DNA of 64,000 nt, taken from NCBI GenBank assembly GCA_030549335.1, contig CM060189.1, forward strand, positions 28,791,001 through 28,855,000, read 5' to 3'. Under the pieces are notes generated by a model. The model saw only the letters and a program-made list of their open reading frames with translations. It was not told where the DNA came from and searched no databases. The DNA comes from Pontederia crassipes (lineage: Eukaryota; Streptophyta; Magnoliopsida; Commelinales; Pontederiaceae). Position 1 is the first letter of the stretch; each line of letters starts with the position of its first letter. Both the position numbers and the translations under genes were made by a program. Positions 36,301 to 46,488 of this stretch are shown piece after piece.

Positions 36301-39300
36301 TTTTCAGCTGACCTAGGGGAATTGATGCAGGACAGATTAAGATTAAGGGCATGTTTCTGTAACTATTTGTCTTTAGTTGCGGTCCTTCTGCCTATACTTT
36401 AGTTAGGAGCCTGCTAGAGTTTTTTATTTTCTTTTTAATTAGTTTTCCTTTCATTTAATTTCCTAGTTATTTAGAGATTGGTGTTTAGAACTATTTAAAT
36501 ATTCTTGTAGGCTTCCCTTGGAACATGAACTTTGATGCATGAAATCTATTGCCTCTTGTGTGGATTAATTCTTCTGTGTGGAATATTATGATTTAATAGT
36601 AAGTCTAGGTGAGAGACAATTCGGGTTCATGCCAGGAAGATCCACTACAGAGGCGATTTATTTACTAAGGGGGATGATGAAGAAGTATCGAAGTAGGAGA
36701 AGAGACTTACATATGGCTTTCATTGACTTAGAGAAGACGTATGATCGAGTACCAAGGGATGTACTTTGGAAAGCCTTGCAAAAGAAGAGGGTGAGTGTTG
36801 TCTACGTTAAGGTAATACAAGATATGTACGATGGGGCATTGACTAGGGTTAGGACACCCGGAGGTGAGACAAATGAATTTCCTATAGGAATTGACCTACA
36901 TCAAGGATCAGCTTTAAGCCCGTATCTATTTAACTTAGTTATCGATGCTATAACCGAGAGTATCACAGAGGAGGTACCTAAGTGCATACTATTTGCGGAT
37001 GATATAGTACTTTTAGCGAATTCAAGAGAAGAGATTAATACAAAATTGGAAATATGAAGAAATACGTTGGAGTCAAAGGGTTTTCGTTTAAGTAGGAATA
37101 AAACAGAATATATGCATAGCAATTTCACAAATAAACAAATTAGAGACGATTTGGAAGTTAGGCTAGGGGAGGATATAATTCCTCAAGTGACAAAGTTTAA
37201 ACATTTAGGATCAATTGTAAGACAAGATGGTGAGATTGATGACGATGTTAATCATAGAATTCAAGCTGGTTGGTGTAAGTGGAGGAAAGCCACTGGAGTT
37301 CTTTGTGATAGAAAAGTACCCAATAAAGTTAAAGAAAAATTCTATCGTACTGCTATAAGACCGGCAGTGTTATATGGTAGTGAATGTTGGGCTATGAAGG
37401 GACAACATGAACGTAAAGTGGGGGTCGCCGAAATGAAGATGTTGAGATGGATGTGTGGTCATACAAGATTAGATAAGATTAGGAATGACCATATACGTGA
37501 ACGAGTCGGAGTGGCTCCTATTAGTGAGAAAATGGTAGAGAATCGTTTGAGATGGTTTGGTCATGTTCAGAGAAGACCATTAGATGCGCCAGTAAGAAGA
37601 GTAGATCAAATAATCTGGAGTCCGATTAAAAGAGAGAGAGGGAGGCCAAGGCGGACACTTGGCGAACTAATAAAGCAAGATCTATTGGTGAATAATATAC
37701 CGAAAGGTTTGGTTACTAATAGAGCGGAATGACGTCGTATGATCCATGTAGCCGACCCCACCTAGTGAGATAAGGCTTTGTTGTTGTTGTAATAGTAAGT
37801 TAACTTTAGAGGGATTTCCTGTGTGGATTCCCATCACTGTCATTTGGACAAAATGTTTGTCTTTAGTGGTGAACATTGCTATTCGGACATCATCACAACT
37901 CATGCTTTGAGCATGGAAAAGCTGTGGTCAGGTGATTGATGCACTTTTGGAGTTGGTGCTCTTTTGTATACCATATGCTATGTTGTATTTTGTAACATTT
38001 TAATTCCCCTTCTAATAAAAAGGATGCCTATTGCCTACACCCTGGTAGGGAACCTCTTACATTAAAAAAACAGTGGAATACCTAAAAACAATTACATGTT
38101 TTTTTTCGGGTTTAAGTATTCAATTAATACAGTTCAAAATGCTTAAAAAAATAAGCTTCTTGATTTTAATGAAACAACCTCATTTGAATATTCATTTGTT
38201 ATATTATTAATAATATATAGTGTTTTTATGCAACTGAGAAAAACAAAAAAAATCATGAGATTGTCAACTAAGTGGCAAATCAGATGGTCATTCCCAATCG
38301 AGCAATTTAAATTGCCACTAAGTATGCAATTTGTATTGTCAAGACTCGAGACAGTTCAATTGCCAATAAAGATAAAGGAAACAAGGTTATCCCATGGACC
38401 CATATATTTTAAATCATATTGTTAGGTATTATAAAAAAGCTTGCTACAGAAAAACACCACCTAAATTTTCTATTGTCCTGACTGTCTTTATAAGTTGGCT
38501 TCAATGAGCAAACATGAAAGAAAAAAAAAATCAAATTGCAACTTGGGTGGCAATCTAGATGGGCAGACTTTTTTTCCCCTGTTTTGATGGCATCCTTTGG
38601 TGAACAATGTGGATAGTCATTTCATTGGCAATCAACTCAAAAGACAATCGAACAATAGTAAAGGAATTTAAGTCATTTGTAGAAAATCCTAAGAAACCCT
38701 AAGCTAGACTATACGAAAGGCCCCCAAACCTCCTCTTTTCTATTTTTCTTATTTCTCTCCTCCCACACGATGGCTACAAAAACTTGAGGAGGAAGAAATA
38801 GAAGAACAAGGAAGAGAAGGACAAAGGAGAGAGGACATGGACAAGAGGAAAGGGATCAACGAAAAAGAAAGAAAGCAAAGCCCTAAGTATGTAAAAAGGA
38901 TCCAAACCCTGGATTTTGTATATTAGATTGAGAAACTGAGGATACCATGTTCTCATGTTGGATTGTGATTGGGGATGCATTGATTATATGATTAGATATG
39001 CATGTTTTATGCTTAAATTTATATGTTTATAGGCCTTGAAAATGATTAGCAATGCCATAGATCTATGATCTTGTATGTTTTGAAGGACCCTCATTCCTTA
39101 TTATATTATGATTCCCATGAGTTTATTCATGTTATAAGCCTATTGGATGTCTATGAATCTCCTCTTAAGATTGTTAGGGATGATATATACGATTTTCTGA
39201 AGTTTTTCCCAAAAAATTTAGAATTTTAGGGTGAATATCGGGCCTCCAGGACGCTAGTGCAGTCGTGCCAGGTCCTGGAATGGTCGTAACCAAACCAAGG

Positions 39301-41947
39301 TCAGACGGCCAGAGAAAGGACTCTCGGCTATGCCCATGACAAATCTATCACCCGGACACGACCATGTGCAAACAATGAAAAGAAATGGGCTGTGCTGGTT
39401 CGCGCTCACACCCGTGACCATACGGGCACGGCCGTGACCGACGCAGGCACGGCCTTGAGCGAGAGTTAAGTGGAAAGAACTTGGCCACACCCATGAACAA
39501 TAGGTTCACGGCCGTGACCAAGCCCAGGCGCGAGCGTATCCACTCGTGACCAAGGTAGAATCAGTTTAATGTAGTTTTAAAGCCTATTTTAAAAGTATGA
39601 ATGCTATGTATGAATAATTGATGATTGTATATGACACCTAAATAAACGAAATGCAGACGTAGGTAGACTAAAAGATGAAGAATGATTAAGGTGAATGATT
39701 GAATATTGCAAAAGCATAATGCACTCTACAATTGAAGAATAAGTCCTTATCACTTATCAAAGTAACCGTCAAAAACAAAGTTCGGCACTTAGATATGTAC
39801 TTCAAGGGGAACTAAGCCCGCGAAGTAAAAACAAAATCCCTCATAAAAAAGTCCGTATAATCCTCAGAACAATGTCCCTAACTATTATGATGTGTGTGTT
39901 CTTGATGATACGGCTTAGTTAGCCAATGTGATTATGTTAAAATGATTCTCCAACTATTGATAAGATAAAAAATTGCCATAAGATAAAAGGATGAATGAAA
40001 GTAAAGCTTAACCATAAAGAAAGAAGGTTAAGATGACATAGTAAAAATGAGAAGTAAAGTCCTGCCGCTTCAAGAGCACCAAGCCTCTTAAAGTAAAGTC
40101 TTGCACTTGTGTATGTGCTTCCTAAGAAACAAAGTTTCTCTTTAGAAAGTGTGTGTATTCCTAAAAATGACTAGAAATAAAGTCCTTCGCTATTATGATG
40201 TGTGTTCTTATGATATGGAATGAAAGTCAAGATGATGATATTATATGATGAAAATGAAAGATGAAGAATACCACTTCAAAGTCGCTCGTGATAAAGAAAG
40301 ATAGAAGAATGAGAGAATGCCCAAAAGGTCATAAAACAACCATGAGGAAATATAAGGTAAAGAATAAAAGATGTTAAGCAACAAGTAAAGATTAAGGAGT
40401 TATAAAAAACTCCATGAGAATGAAAATGAAATGCAATGATAAGTTATATGCCATGTATGTTTATGAATGCATTTATTGTGTGATGTTTGCGCCAAGATAT
40501 TTATGTTGCAAAGAATATTATGTCAAGAATGAATGATAGAGATGGTGCAATGTCATGTAAGGATAATGATATAGTTCGTGGTATGCATGTTTATATGTTT
40601 ATGTTATTATGATGATGATAATTGATGCATAAAATTATGTGATAGATTATCGTAATATGCATGACCTTTACATATTCTAACTGAAAATCCTACACTAATA
40701 ACCAAGGTTAAGTGATGGTTGGTGGCTCAGCGCATGACTGAAGTGTTGTAGAACAAATAAGTCGTTTAGGTCTTAATGAACTTTGATACAAATGATGTAA
40801 TGAAGCATTTAGGCATTTGAAGTCTTATGAACTACTAGAAGAAGAGATATTATATGGTTATTATAAAGCTTTTATTTATCACTAAAAGGTTAAAATCTTC
40901 GACTATAAGTGATGTATGGTGAACCGCACGAAATTGTCCTAAATGATCAAAACTTTTAAGGTAAATTTCGAATCATTAAAAATACACTTTGTGGCCTAGT
41001 GGGCCCAAGTAGGTTTGAACATGAACGGTCAATCTGAAAAATACTATAGAAAATACTCCTAAAATTTAGTACTATCTTTTCAAGACAGGTTTATCACGGA
41101 ATGCCTGGTTGCAATATGGAAGAAATTCCAAAAATAATAGGGTGAATCGTGATCTGATTTATTGTGATTGCAGTTAAATGCATTGCTCCAAAATCGACGG
41201 ATTACAAACATTCTAAGGTAGTTGCGATCAAACTTCGTGAAAAGAGTGCAAGTGGAAGAACATGTGCATTATTATCGGTCAGCCATCAGCCACCAGAATA
41301 AAGCAAAATTCGATAGCCTAATGAGATAATAATGTTAAATGGGAGAGGTACCCAGTGGTGAAATCGAAGATTTACCTTGGCCTTCTCCCCAAATTCTCTC
41401 TTAAAAATGCCGATGGTACCGGGACCACAGACATCGTGCGTCATGAGCACGTCCACGTTTACCCAGACATTGTCTCCGGCCTCCAAGTCCGACTTCTCCG
41501 ACGCCCTAGCTAGGATCTTCTCCGTCATCGTCATTGCATGCTTCACCTGCGAAGAACACAACATTCGATTAAGATCTCCCGCCCAGAGAAATGGAAGTCG
41601 GCGAGCTCAAAACCGTAAAGAGAAGAGAACGAAACGGAGAAATAGAGCATGGAAAGCATCTGAACTCACCGAGCCGGTCGTCGCCGGAGATCTCGGAGCC
41701 TGCGCCGGCGCCATGACAGCGAGCGTTCGACTCAGCGCCCGTTTCCGACATCGATAGGCTCCAATCGAGGGCGGCAAGGAAGATTTGACGCCTAAATCGT
41801 TTTGCAGCTAAAAAATCGCGCATACAAGAGGCAAACTTTGATTTGCGGCTGGGGAATTAAAAGGTGAAGAATGTTAAAAAAAAGGAAAAAAAATCAAACC
41901 TTGGTGCCGAAAATGGCAGAGTTCGAAGCAACAATCGGCGACGCCAT
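27325..41947 (-). CDS. 3-isopropylmalate dehydratase large subunit, plastid (aconitase family), 15 exons
   Basis: Exons in order: 41947-41900, 41807-41670, 41546-41376, 33888-33736, 33550-33482, 33394-33278, 32928-32854, 32780-32703, 32602-32507, 32359-32310, 31105-31051, 30954-30823, 27998-27951, 27842-27684, 27465-27325. They join in frame into 509 codons, the length usual for plant LeuC/IIL1. The product isomerises 2- and 3-isopropylmalate with a small subunit in leucine synthesis. Residues 1 to about 47 are a Ser/Arg-rich transit peptide split by intron 1. Aconitase signatures include [37 protein letters not shown] (Cys376) and SCGACLGG (Cys445, Cys448), the three Fe-S ligands. All introns are phase 0 except intron 10 (phase 2). 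Intron 14 has a GC donor. Introns 3 (7487 bp) and 12 (2824 bp) are full of transposons. Intron 8 has a weak donor (AAT/GTCACT). Confidence 0.96.
28832..29844 (-). mobile_element. Small non-autonomous LTR retrotransposon (TRIM/SMART-like), 1013 bp
   Basis: Two direct repeats, 28832-29206 and 29467-29844 (375 and 378 bp), are similar over their length. Read on the minus strand each begins TGATAA and ends TTTGT(A/G)TCA, so each has TG...CA ends. The outer flanks are ggggg on both sides (28827-28831 and 29845-29849), a 5-bp target duplication. Just inside the 5' LTR (minus strand, from 29466) is attggtaccagaacc, close to the initiator tRNA-Met primer site. The internal region is only 260 bp and ends with a short frame [10 protein letters not shown] then a stop, resembling the last residues of a Ty3/gypsy polyprotein. 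No reverse transcriptase remains, so it must have moved with help in trans. Confidence 0.88.
30306..30396 (-). mobile_element. RTE LINE 3' tail of about 48 bp with long target duplication
   Basis: A 48-bp insert (about 30327-30374) holds only the reverse complement of the RTE 3' end (ctcactaggtggggtcggc and a short CAA-type tail). It is flanked by a repeat of about 21 bp containing gaagtcacgtaaaa, at 30307-30327 and 30376-30396. This is the mark of target-primed reverse transcription with extreme 5' truncation. It lies inside the MITE in intron 12. Confidence 0.85.
31424..31488 (-). mobile_element. RTE LINE 3' tail of about 39 bp with 13-bp target duplication
   Basis: The 13-mer aatggcaatacca occurs at 31424-31436 and 31476-31488. 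Between them lies only the reversed RTE terminus (cccactaggtggggtcggc) with a CAA-type tail. It sits in intron 11 of the isopropylmalate dehydratase gene. Confidence 0.87.
35490..35960 (+). pseudogene. Decayed DUF4283-like fragment (LINE ORF1-type)
   Basis: A broken frame in intron 3 of the isopropylmalate dehydratase gene reads [20 protein letters not shown] and later [21 protein letters not shown], a pattern usual in plant DUF4283 proteins that are often the first ORF of LINEs or their domesticated fragments. A frameshift near 35670-35690 and stops show that it is not functional. It is not clearly joined to the nearby RTE copy, which belongs to a different clade. Confidence 0.55.
36605..37789 (+). 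mobile_element. 5'-truncated RTE-clade LINE (reverse transcriptase to 3' end)
   Basis: The insertion is bounded by an exact 11-bp duplication, taatagtaagt, at 36594-36604 and 37790-37800. It starts inside the reverse transcriptase domain: [14 protein letters not shown], then [31 protein letters not shown] and [12 protein letters not shown] (the FADD catalytic motif). After one in-frame TGA (37055-37057) the same frame continues through [19 protein letters not shown] and [19 protein letters not shown] to another TGA at 37730-37732. The 3' end is gtagccgaccccacctag and a short TTG tail, typical of plant RTE elements. It lies in intron 3 of the isopropylmalate dehydratase gene, opposite to the gene's direction. 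Confidence 0.93.
39240..41000 (+). mobile_element. Decayed LTR-like repeat in intron 3
   Basis: The stretch 39240-39550 is GC-richer and repeats cacggccgtgacc-like words, a pattern seen in LTRs of some plant Ty3/gypsy elements. From about 39600 to 40720 it aligns in order with 12300-13080. No coding domain or target duplication was found. It is read as a solo or broken LTR; boundaries are rough. Confidence 0.45.
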
Positions 41948-42460
41948 GGGCAAGATCCGGAAATTTTCGCGGTGACACCGCACAAGAGCAGGAAGAAAAT
42001 TGAATTTTTTGGGTGGATTAACGACACTCGGAAAGGAATAGTGAATGGCGGCGGCGGCTCGAACAGGAAGGAAAGACGAGTGTGGTGGTCGCGTGTTGCG
42101 TAGCGCTGACTCATCTCTTGCAACCGTCGGATCATGGATCCAGTACGATTGGATAATTTTTTTATTTTATAATGATCTTAAATAGTATATCAGAAATATT
42201 AAACTTATTTTTTTTTCTAAAATAGCTCTATGTTTTTAGTTCTTTTTACTTTTAAAATTATTTTCATTTTCCGTTGATCCACCTTTTTTTGGCGAGTAAT
42301 CCTTATAATTGTTTTTGCATTCCTTAGTTCTCTCCATTTTCCCCTTATCCCTCTACTTGTTTTCCTAAATTCTAACCCATTTAATGCTCTAATATTATTA
42401 TTTTTTGTACTATCTTGCCTTTTCATTTTTTATTTCTCTCATTTTTTTTCCTTTTTTTTT
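41948..42460. other. 5' flank of the isopropylmalate dehydratase gene
   Basis: This stretch lies upstream of the ATG at 41947 on the minus strand and should hold the 5' UTR and promoter. No convincing TATA box was seen. Beyond about 42150 the DNA becomes T-rich. Confidence 0.4.
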
Positions 42461-42963
42461 GCTGGTTGGTGTAAGTGGAGGAAAGACACTGGAGTTCTTT
42501 GTGATAGAAAAGTACCCAATAAAGTTAAAAAAAATTCTATCGTACTGCTATAAGGCCAGCAGTGTTATATGGTAGTGAATGTTGGTCTATGAAGGGATAA
42601 CATGAACGTAAAGTGGGGGTAGCCGAAATGAGGATGTTGAGATGGATATGTGGTCATACAAGATTAGATAAGATTAGGAATGACCATATACGTGAACGAG
42701 TCGGAGTGGCTCCTATTAGTGACAAAATGGTAGAGAATCGTTTGAGATGGTTTGATCATGTTCAGAGTAGATCAAATAATCTGGAGTCCGATTAAAAGAG
42801 GGAGAGGGAGGCCAAGGCGGACACTTGGCGAACTAATAGAGCAAGATCTATTGATGAATAATATACCAAAAGGTTTGGTTACTAATAGAGCGGAATGACG
42901 TCGTATGATCCATGTAGCCGACCCCATATAGTGGGATAAGGCTTTGTTGTTGTTGTTGTTGTT
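42461..42963 (+). mobile_element. Short 5'-truncated RTE LINE copy
   Basis: From gctggttggtgtaagtgg to the TTG tail it matches 37265-37789 closely, with the frame [19 protein letters not shown] at 42613 onward. Relative to the 36.6-kb copy it lacks about 40 bp after gttcagag; the missing part is bounded in the longer copy by an agag word on both sides. A one-base loss in the A-run near 42530 and a stop near 42598 also break the frame. T-rich flanks make the target duplication hard to define. Confidence 0.92.
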
Positions 42964-43097
42964 TTTCTTTTTTTTACTTTTTTGACAACAAATTCTTTGT
43001 GCATTTCCATTTTCCCTCTTTATTCTTCGTCAACAAATATTTGCTTTCTTTTTTTATTATTTTCTTTAACACCCTCTCACCCATAACTGTTTTCACA

Positions 43098-43655
43098 TCT
43101 AATCGTAAATAATAAAGTTACAAATTTTAGTCCATAAACTTATTCAAATTTGATACTTAGATCCTTCTATTAAATTTTAACTAAATTTTGTTAAATTTAA
43201 TTATAAAATATTCTTTTTACCCTTATGTTTATATTACAATAAAAATATTTTAAAAATAGAAAAATCAATAGAAGTAAAAGTACTAATTCACAATAATATT
43301 TTTTATACAATATTATATTTATGTCAATATTTTTTTTATTTTTTATGTTAAAAATAAGGGGTAAAAATAATATTTCACAGTTATTAGAAAAAAAAACTTA
43401 GCAAGCTTTAGATCTAAACATCTACATAAATATAATATTGTATAAAAAATATTATTATCAATTAGTACTTTTACTTGTATTGATATTTTTATTTTTAAAA
43501 TATTTTTATTGTAATGTGAACATAAGGGTAAAAAGGGCATTTTCACAATTAAATTCAATAAAATTTATTTAAAATTTAATAAAATGACCTAAGTATCAAA
43601 TTCAAATAAGTTTGGGGACTAAAATTTGTAAGTTATAGTTTAGAATTAGATATAA
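43098..43655. mobile_element. Palindromic foldback MITE, about 550 bp
   Basis: Nearly the whole left half (43098-43370) is the inverted complement of the right half. Paired stretches include acaaattttagtcc with ggggactaaaatttgt, and ttacccttatgt with acataagggtaa. There is almost no unpaired core, so the strand can form a single long hairpin. No coding frame is present. Confidence 0.85.
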
Positions 43656-45469
43656 AAAAAGTTTTAATGAAAAATAAGTTTGGGGACTACTTTTTTTTAA
43701 TGAAAAATGCATGCTCCAATACAAAGAATGGGTAAGGCCCATGTGATTATGTGAATCCCCCTCCCAAAAGTTGTGACCAAGATTCGATCGGTCAAAAAAT
43801 GTAAGGTAATATGCCACCTAATTACTAATTGGCATTACAAGGGCAGTGTTTAATGAGTATGTCATTCCAAATGTCAAACAATAGTCTACGGATCGAACAG
43901 GTTCCTAATAGTTTCGATCAATCGAGTTTTGATCGGACATTGAACGGGTCGCAACTTGTTAATTTGACATATTATTATCGGATCACTTAATAGACTTTCA
44001 AAATTGTTCGACCCATTAAGGTCTAATAGATCTTAACAGACAGATTGACTAACGGACGAACCGGACAAGCTCATTAGTTCAAAAAAATTAATTTATGTTT
44101 TTCAATTATTTTAAAAATTGACATTTTTCTATTTTTTCTTGATGCATTAATAAAATATTATAATAAATAACGTATCATTAATTTTTCTTTCAGTTTTCTT
44201 ATAATTTTCTTTATTTTTTTATATGTTTACTCATTTGTTTATTTTATTTTTCAATAACAATAAAAACAAATGAAATTAATAATGGATAAACAACTTATAC
44301 TCTATTATTATGTAAATATTATTATAAAAGTTTATTAGCTAATATTATTAAAGAATTAACGGTTGAGGATGATTTGTTAGTTAACGAACGAATATCATAC
44401 GCTATCAGATATTGGGCAAACCGCTGAAACTAATGTTTGACCTATTATTCATCCGAGCTTGATAACTTATTGGACGAATTTAGACCGGACATGACGGGGT
44501 TACCCATTATCATATCGGATCGAACAACGGACGGATTGGGCTGTCCAATCTAATAAACACCACTAAATAGGTCCTCCAGCAATATTTTCAGAATCAGGCA
44601 ATAATTGGAGCAGTTGATTAATTGAGTCATAGTTCAATCGGTTCAATCAAATTCGATATGATAGCGGACCGGACCGATATAATATTAATTTTATTACTTC
44701 AGAAAATATTATAAATAAAAGTACTAAAAGCAAAAATAATAATTAAATAAAAGTATTTTAACCATCATTTTAAATTAACCAAATGTTAATAAATTATTTT
44801 TTGCATATTTGGAATATATATCATTTATAATAAATTAGTTTTATCATTTCTTATTTAATAATTTCATGAATATTTTTTTGTTTGGGTTTTTTTCTTATTA
44901 TTATCTCTCATATTTTATTTTCCAAATTCAAATTATCTTTCCATATATATGTTTCTTTTTTAAAAAAGATCATCCTATAAAATTTATAATATATTTCTAT
45001 TTTGATACTCTTGTATCTATTATTTTAAATTTTATCATTTTGTTATTTAAGATCATTGTAATTTTATCTTTTGTTTAAAATGTATTTTTAGTACTATTTA
45101 CCTCCTTTTATTTTCTATTCAAATTTATTTTCCTTATTATTAATATACATTTTTATCTTCATCCTATAAAATCTAATATATTATAATCTACTGTTCAAAT
45201 CAATCATCATTTTTTTCCTTCTTCTTCCTGTTCTTCAACTTTCCATATTGTAATATACTTTCCGTGTTTTTTGTTTTTCCTATTTATGTCGAATTCTTTG
45301 GAAAAAAATTGGATTGAACCAGTTTTTCGGTTCAACCCAGTTTTGGTCTGGTTGACCCGATAAAATCTAGTTTTTTTATCAAAATAATAATTAATGCCAA
45401 ACTGGACCGGACCGATGACTGTTAGTAGTTGAACCGATGGGACCGATCCGATTTTAAAAATAATGCCCT
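43656..45469. other. AT-rich intergenic DNA with probable inverted-repeat elements
   Basis: About 43880-44560 begins and ends with cgatc/cggatcg-type words in opposite orientation. About 44620-45450 has ggaccggaccgat at one end (44663) and again near 45410 with aaccgatgggaccgat. Both may be decayed terminal-inverted-repeat elements. No gene is supported. Confidence 0.35.
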
Positions 45470-45968
45470 TTAGCTTCCAAGGATAATTACTTTCACGTGT
45501 TTTATTATCTTGACGAGATTATTGGGGTCCGAACAGAACTGCACATGAGTGATTCCCCTTTCAATGCATTTCTGAAGCCTCAAGAGCAAGGCCCAAGCTT
45601 CAATTTTCAAGATAAATTCTCAGTAGCGACTGAACCTGCAAAAATAAATGAACTATTGTAAGAAGGAAACCAATAGCTCCCACCCCAAGCGCTCCCGAGT
45701 ATGAGCATAATCTAATGTTGAGATGAAAGTTCCCATCGGATCCGAAATGAATCTTGGGGGCAAGGTGCCTCAGGGGCATGGACGCTAGTGAAAGTGCACG
45801 CCAAGTTGTACCCACGGTTGCATGCCAGTCACGCCAGGACATGAAGTGAATATCATTTTGCATATTCCAATTTTCCCAAAGATAGTGGGCAAACATAGAT
45901 AGGAGATGACTTTGAGACTGTTGATCCATATGACTCCCTCTTTGACCCAAATGCCATGTTAAAATGAA
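45470..45968 (-). mobile_element. L1-type LINE, RNase H remnant (3' part)
   Basis: Minus-strand reading gives YLWENWNMQNDIHF, then KIHFGSDGNFHLNIR and, after small breaks, EAWALLLRLQKCIERGITHV followed by QFCSDPNNLVKIIK. These match the linker and RNase H domain that end plant L1-type LINE pol ORFs. The remnant is the 3' continuation of the reverse transcriptase remnant at 48590-51520; the element at about 45969-48505 separates them. Confidence 0.75.
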
Positions 45969-46454
45969 AGGGTTTTGGGTCCACATGTGTGGCCTGTGCA
46001 TGATCGATGGCAAGATTTCAATCGTGCAAAAAGATGGTTTTGAGCCAGAACGAGCGGTTTAGTTTCCAATTTACGTCTCTTGGTCAAACTATTTTGGATT
46101 GGTTTTTTTATCCCATCCAACCCTCGTTTTCCCATAAATTGTGCATTTCCCTTTTATCTTTGCCTACTGCCCTAGAGATATGCAGCATCCCTACTTGGCA
46201 GCATCTGGGGATCGCGAGAGCCCTCGTCGTCGTTCATCTCTACTCAAGATGCCAGACCCCCTCTCGTCGGAACTCATTGCCTGGTCTAAGGACGTGTCGC
46301 CCCCTCGCCTTTTCTCCTCACTTGATCTAAGGACGCACCCCCTTGTCTTTTCTCCTCGTCGAATCTGAGGATGTGTTGCCCCCTCGCATTTGCTCTTCGT
46401 CAGATATAAGGATGTGCCACCCTCTCGCATTTGCTCTTCGCCGGATCTGAGACG

Positions 46455-46488
<34 letters not shown>

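Noticed and set aside
41569-41823. 84-codon minus-strand frame beginning [10 protein letters not shown] as a separate gene
   Set aside because: It overlaps exon 2 of the isopropylmalate dehydratase gene in another frame; the exon frame gives a transit peptide and joins correctly to exons 1 and 3.
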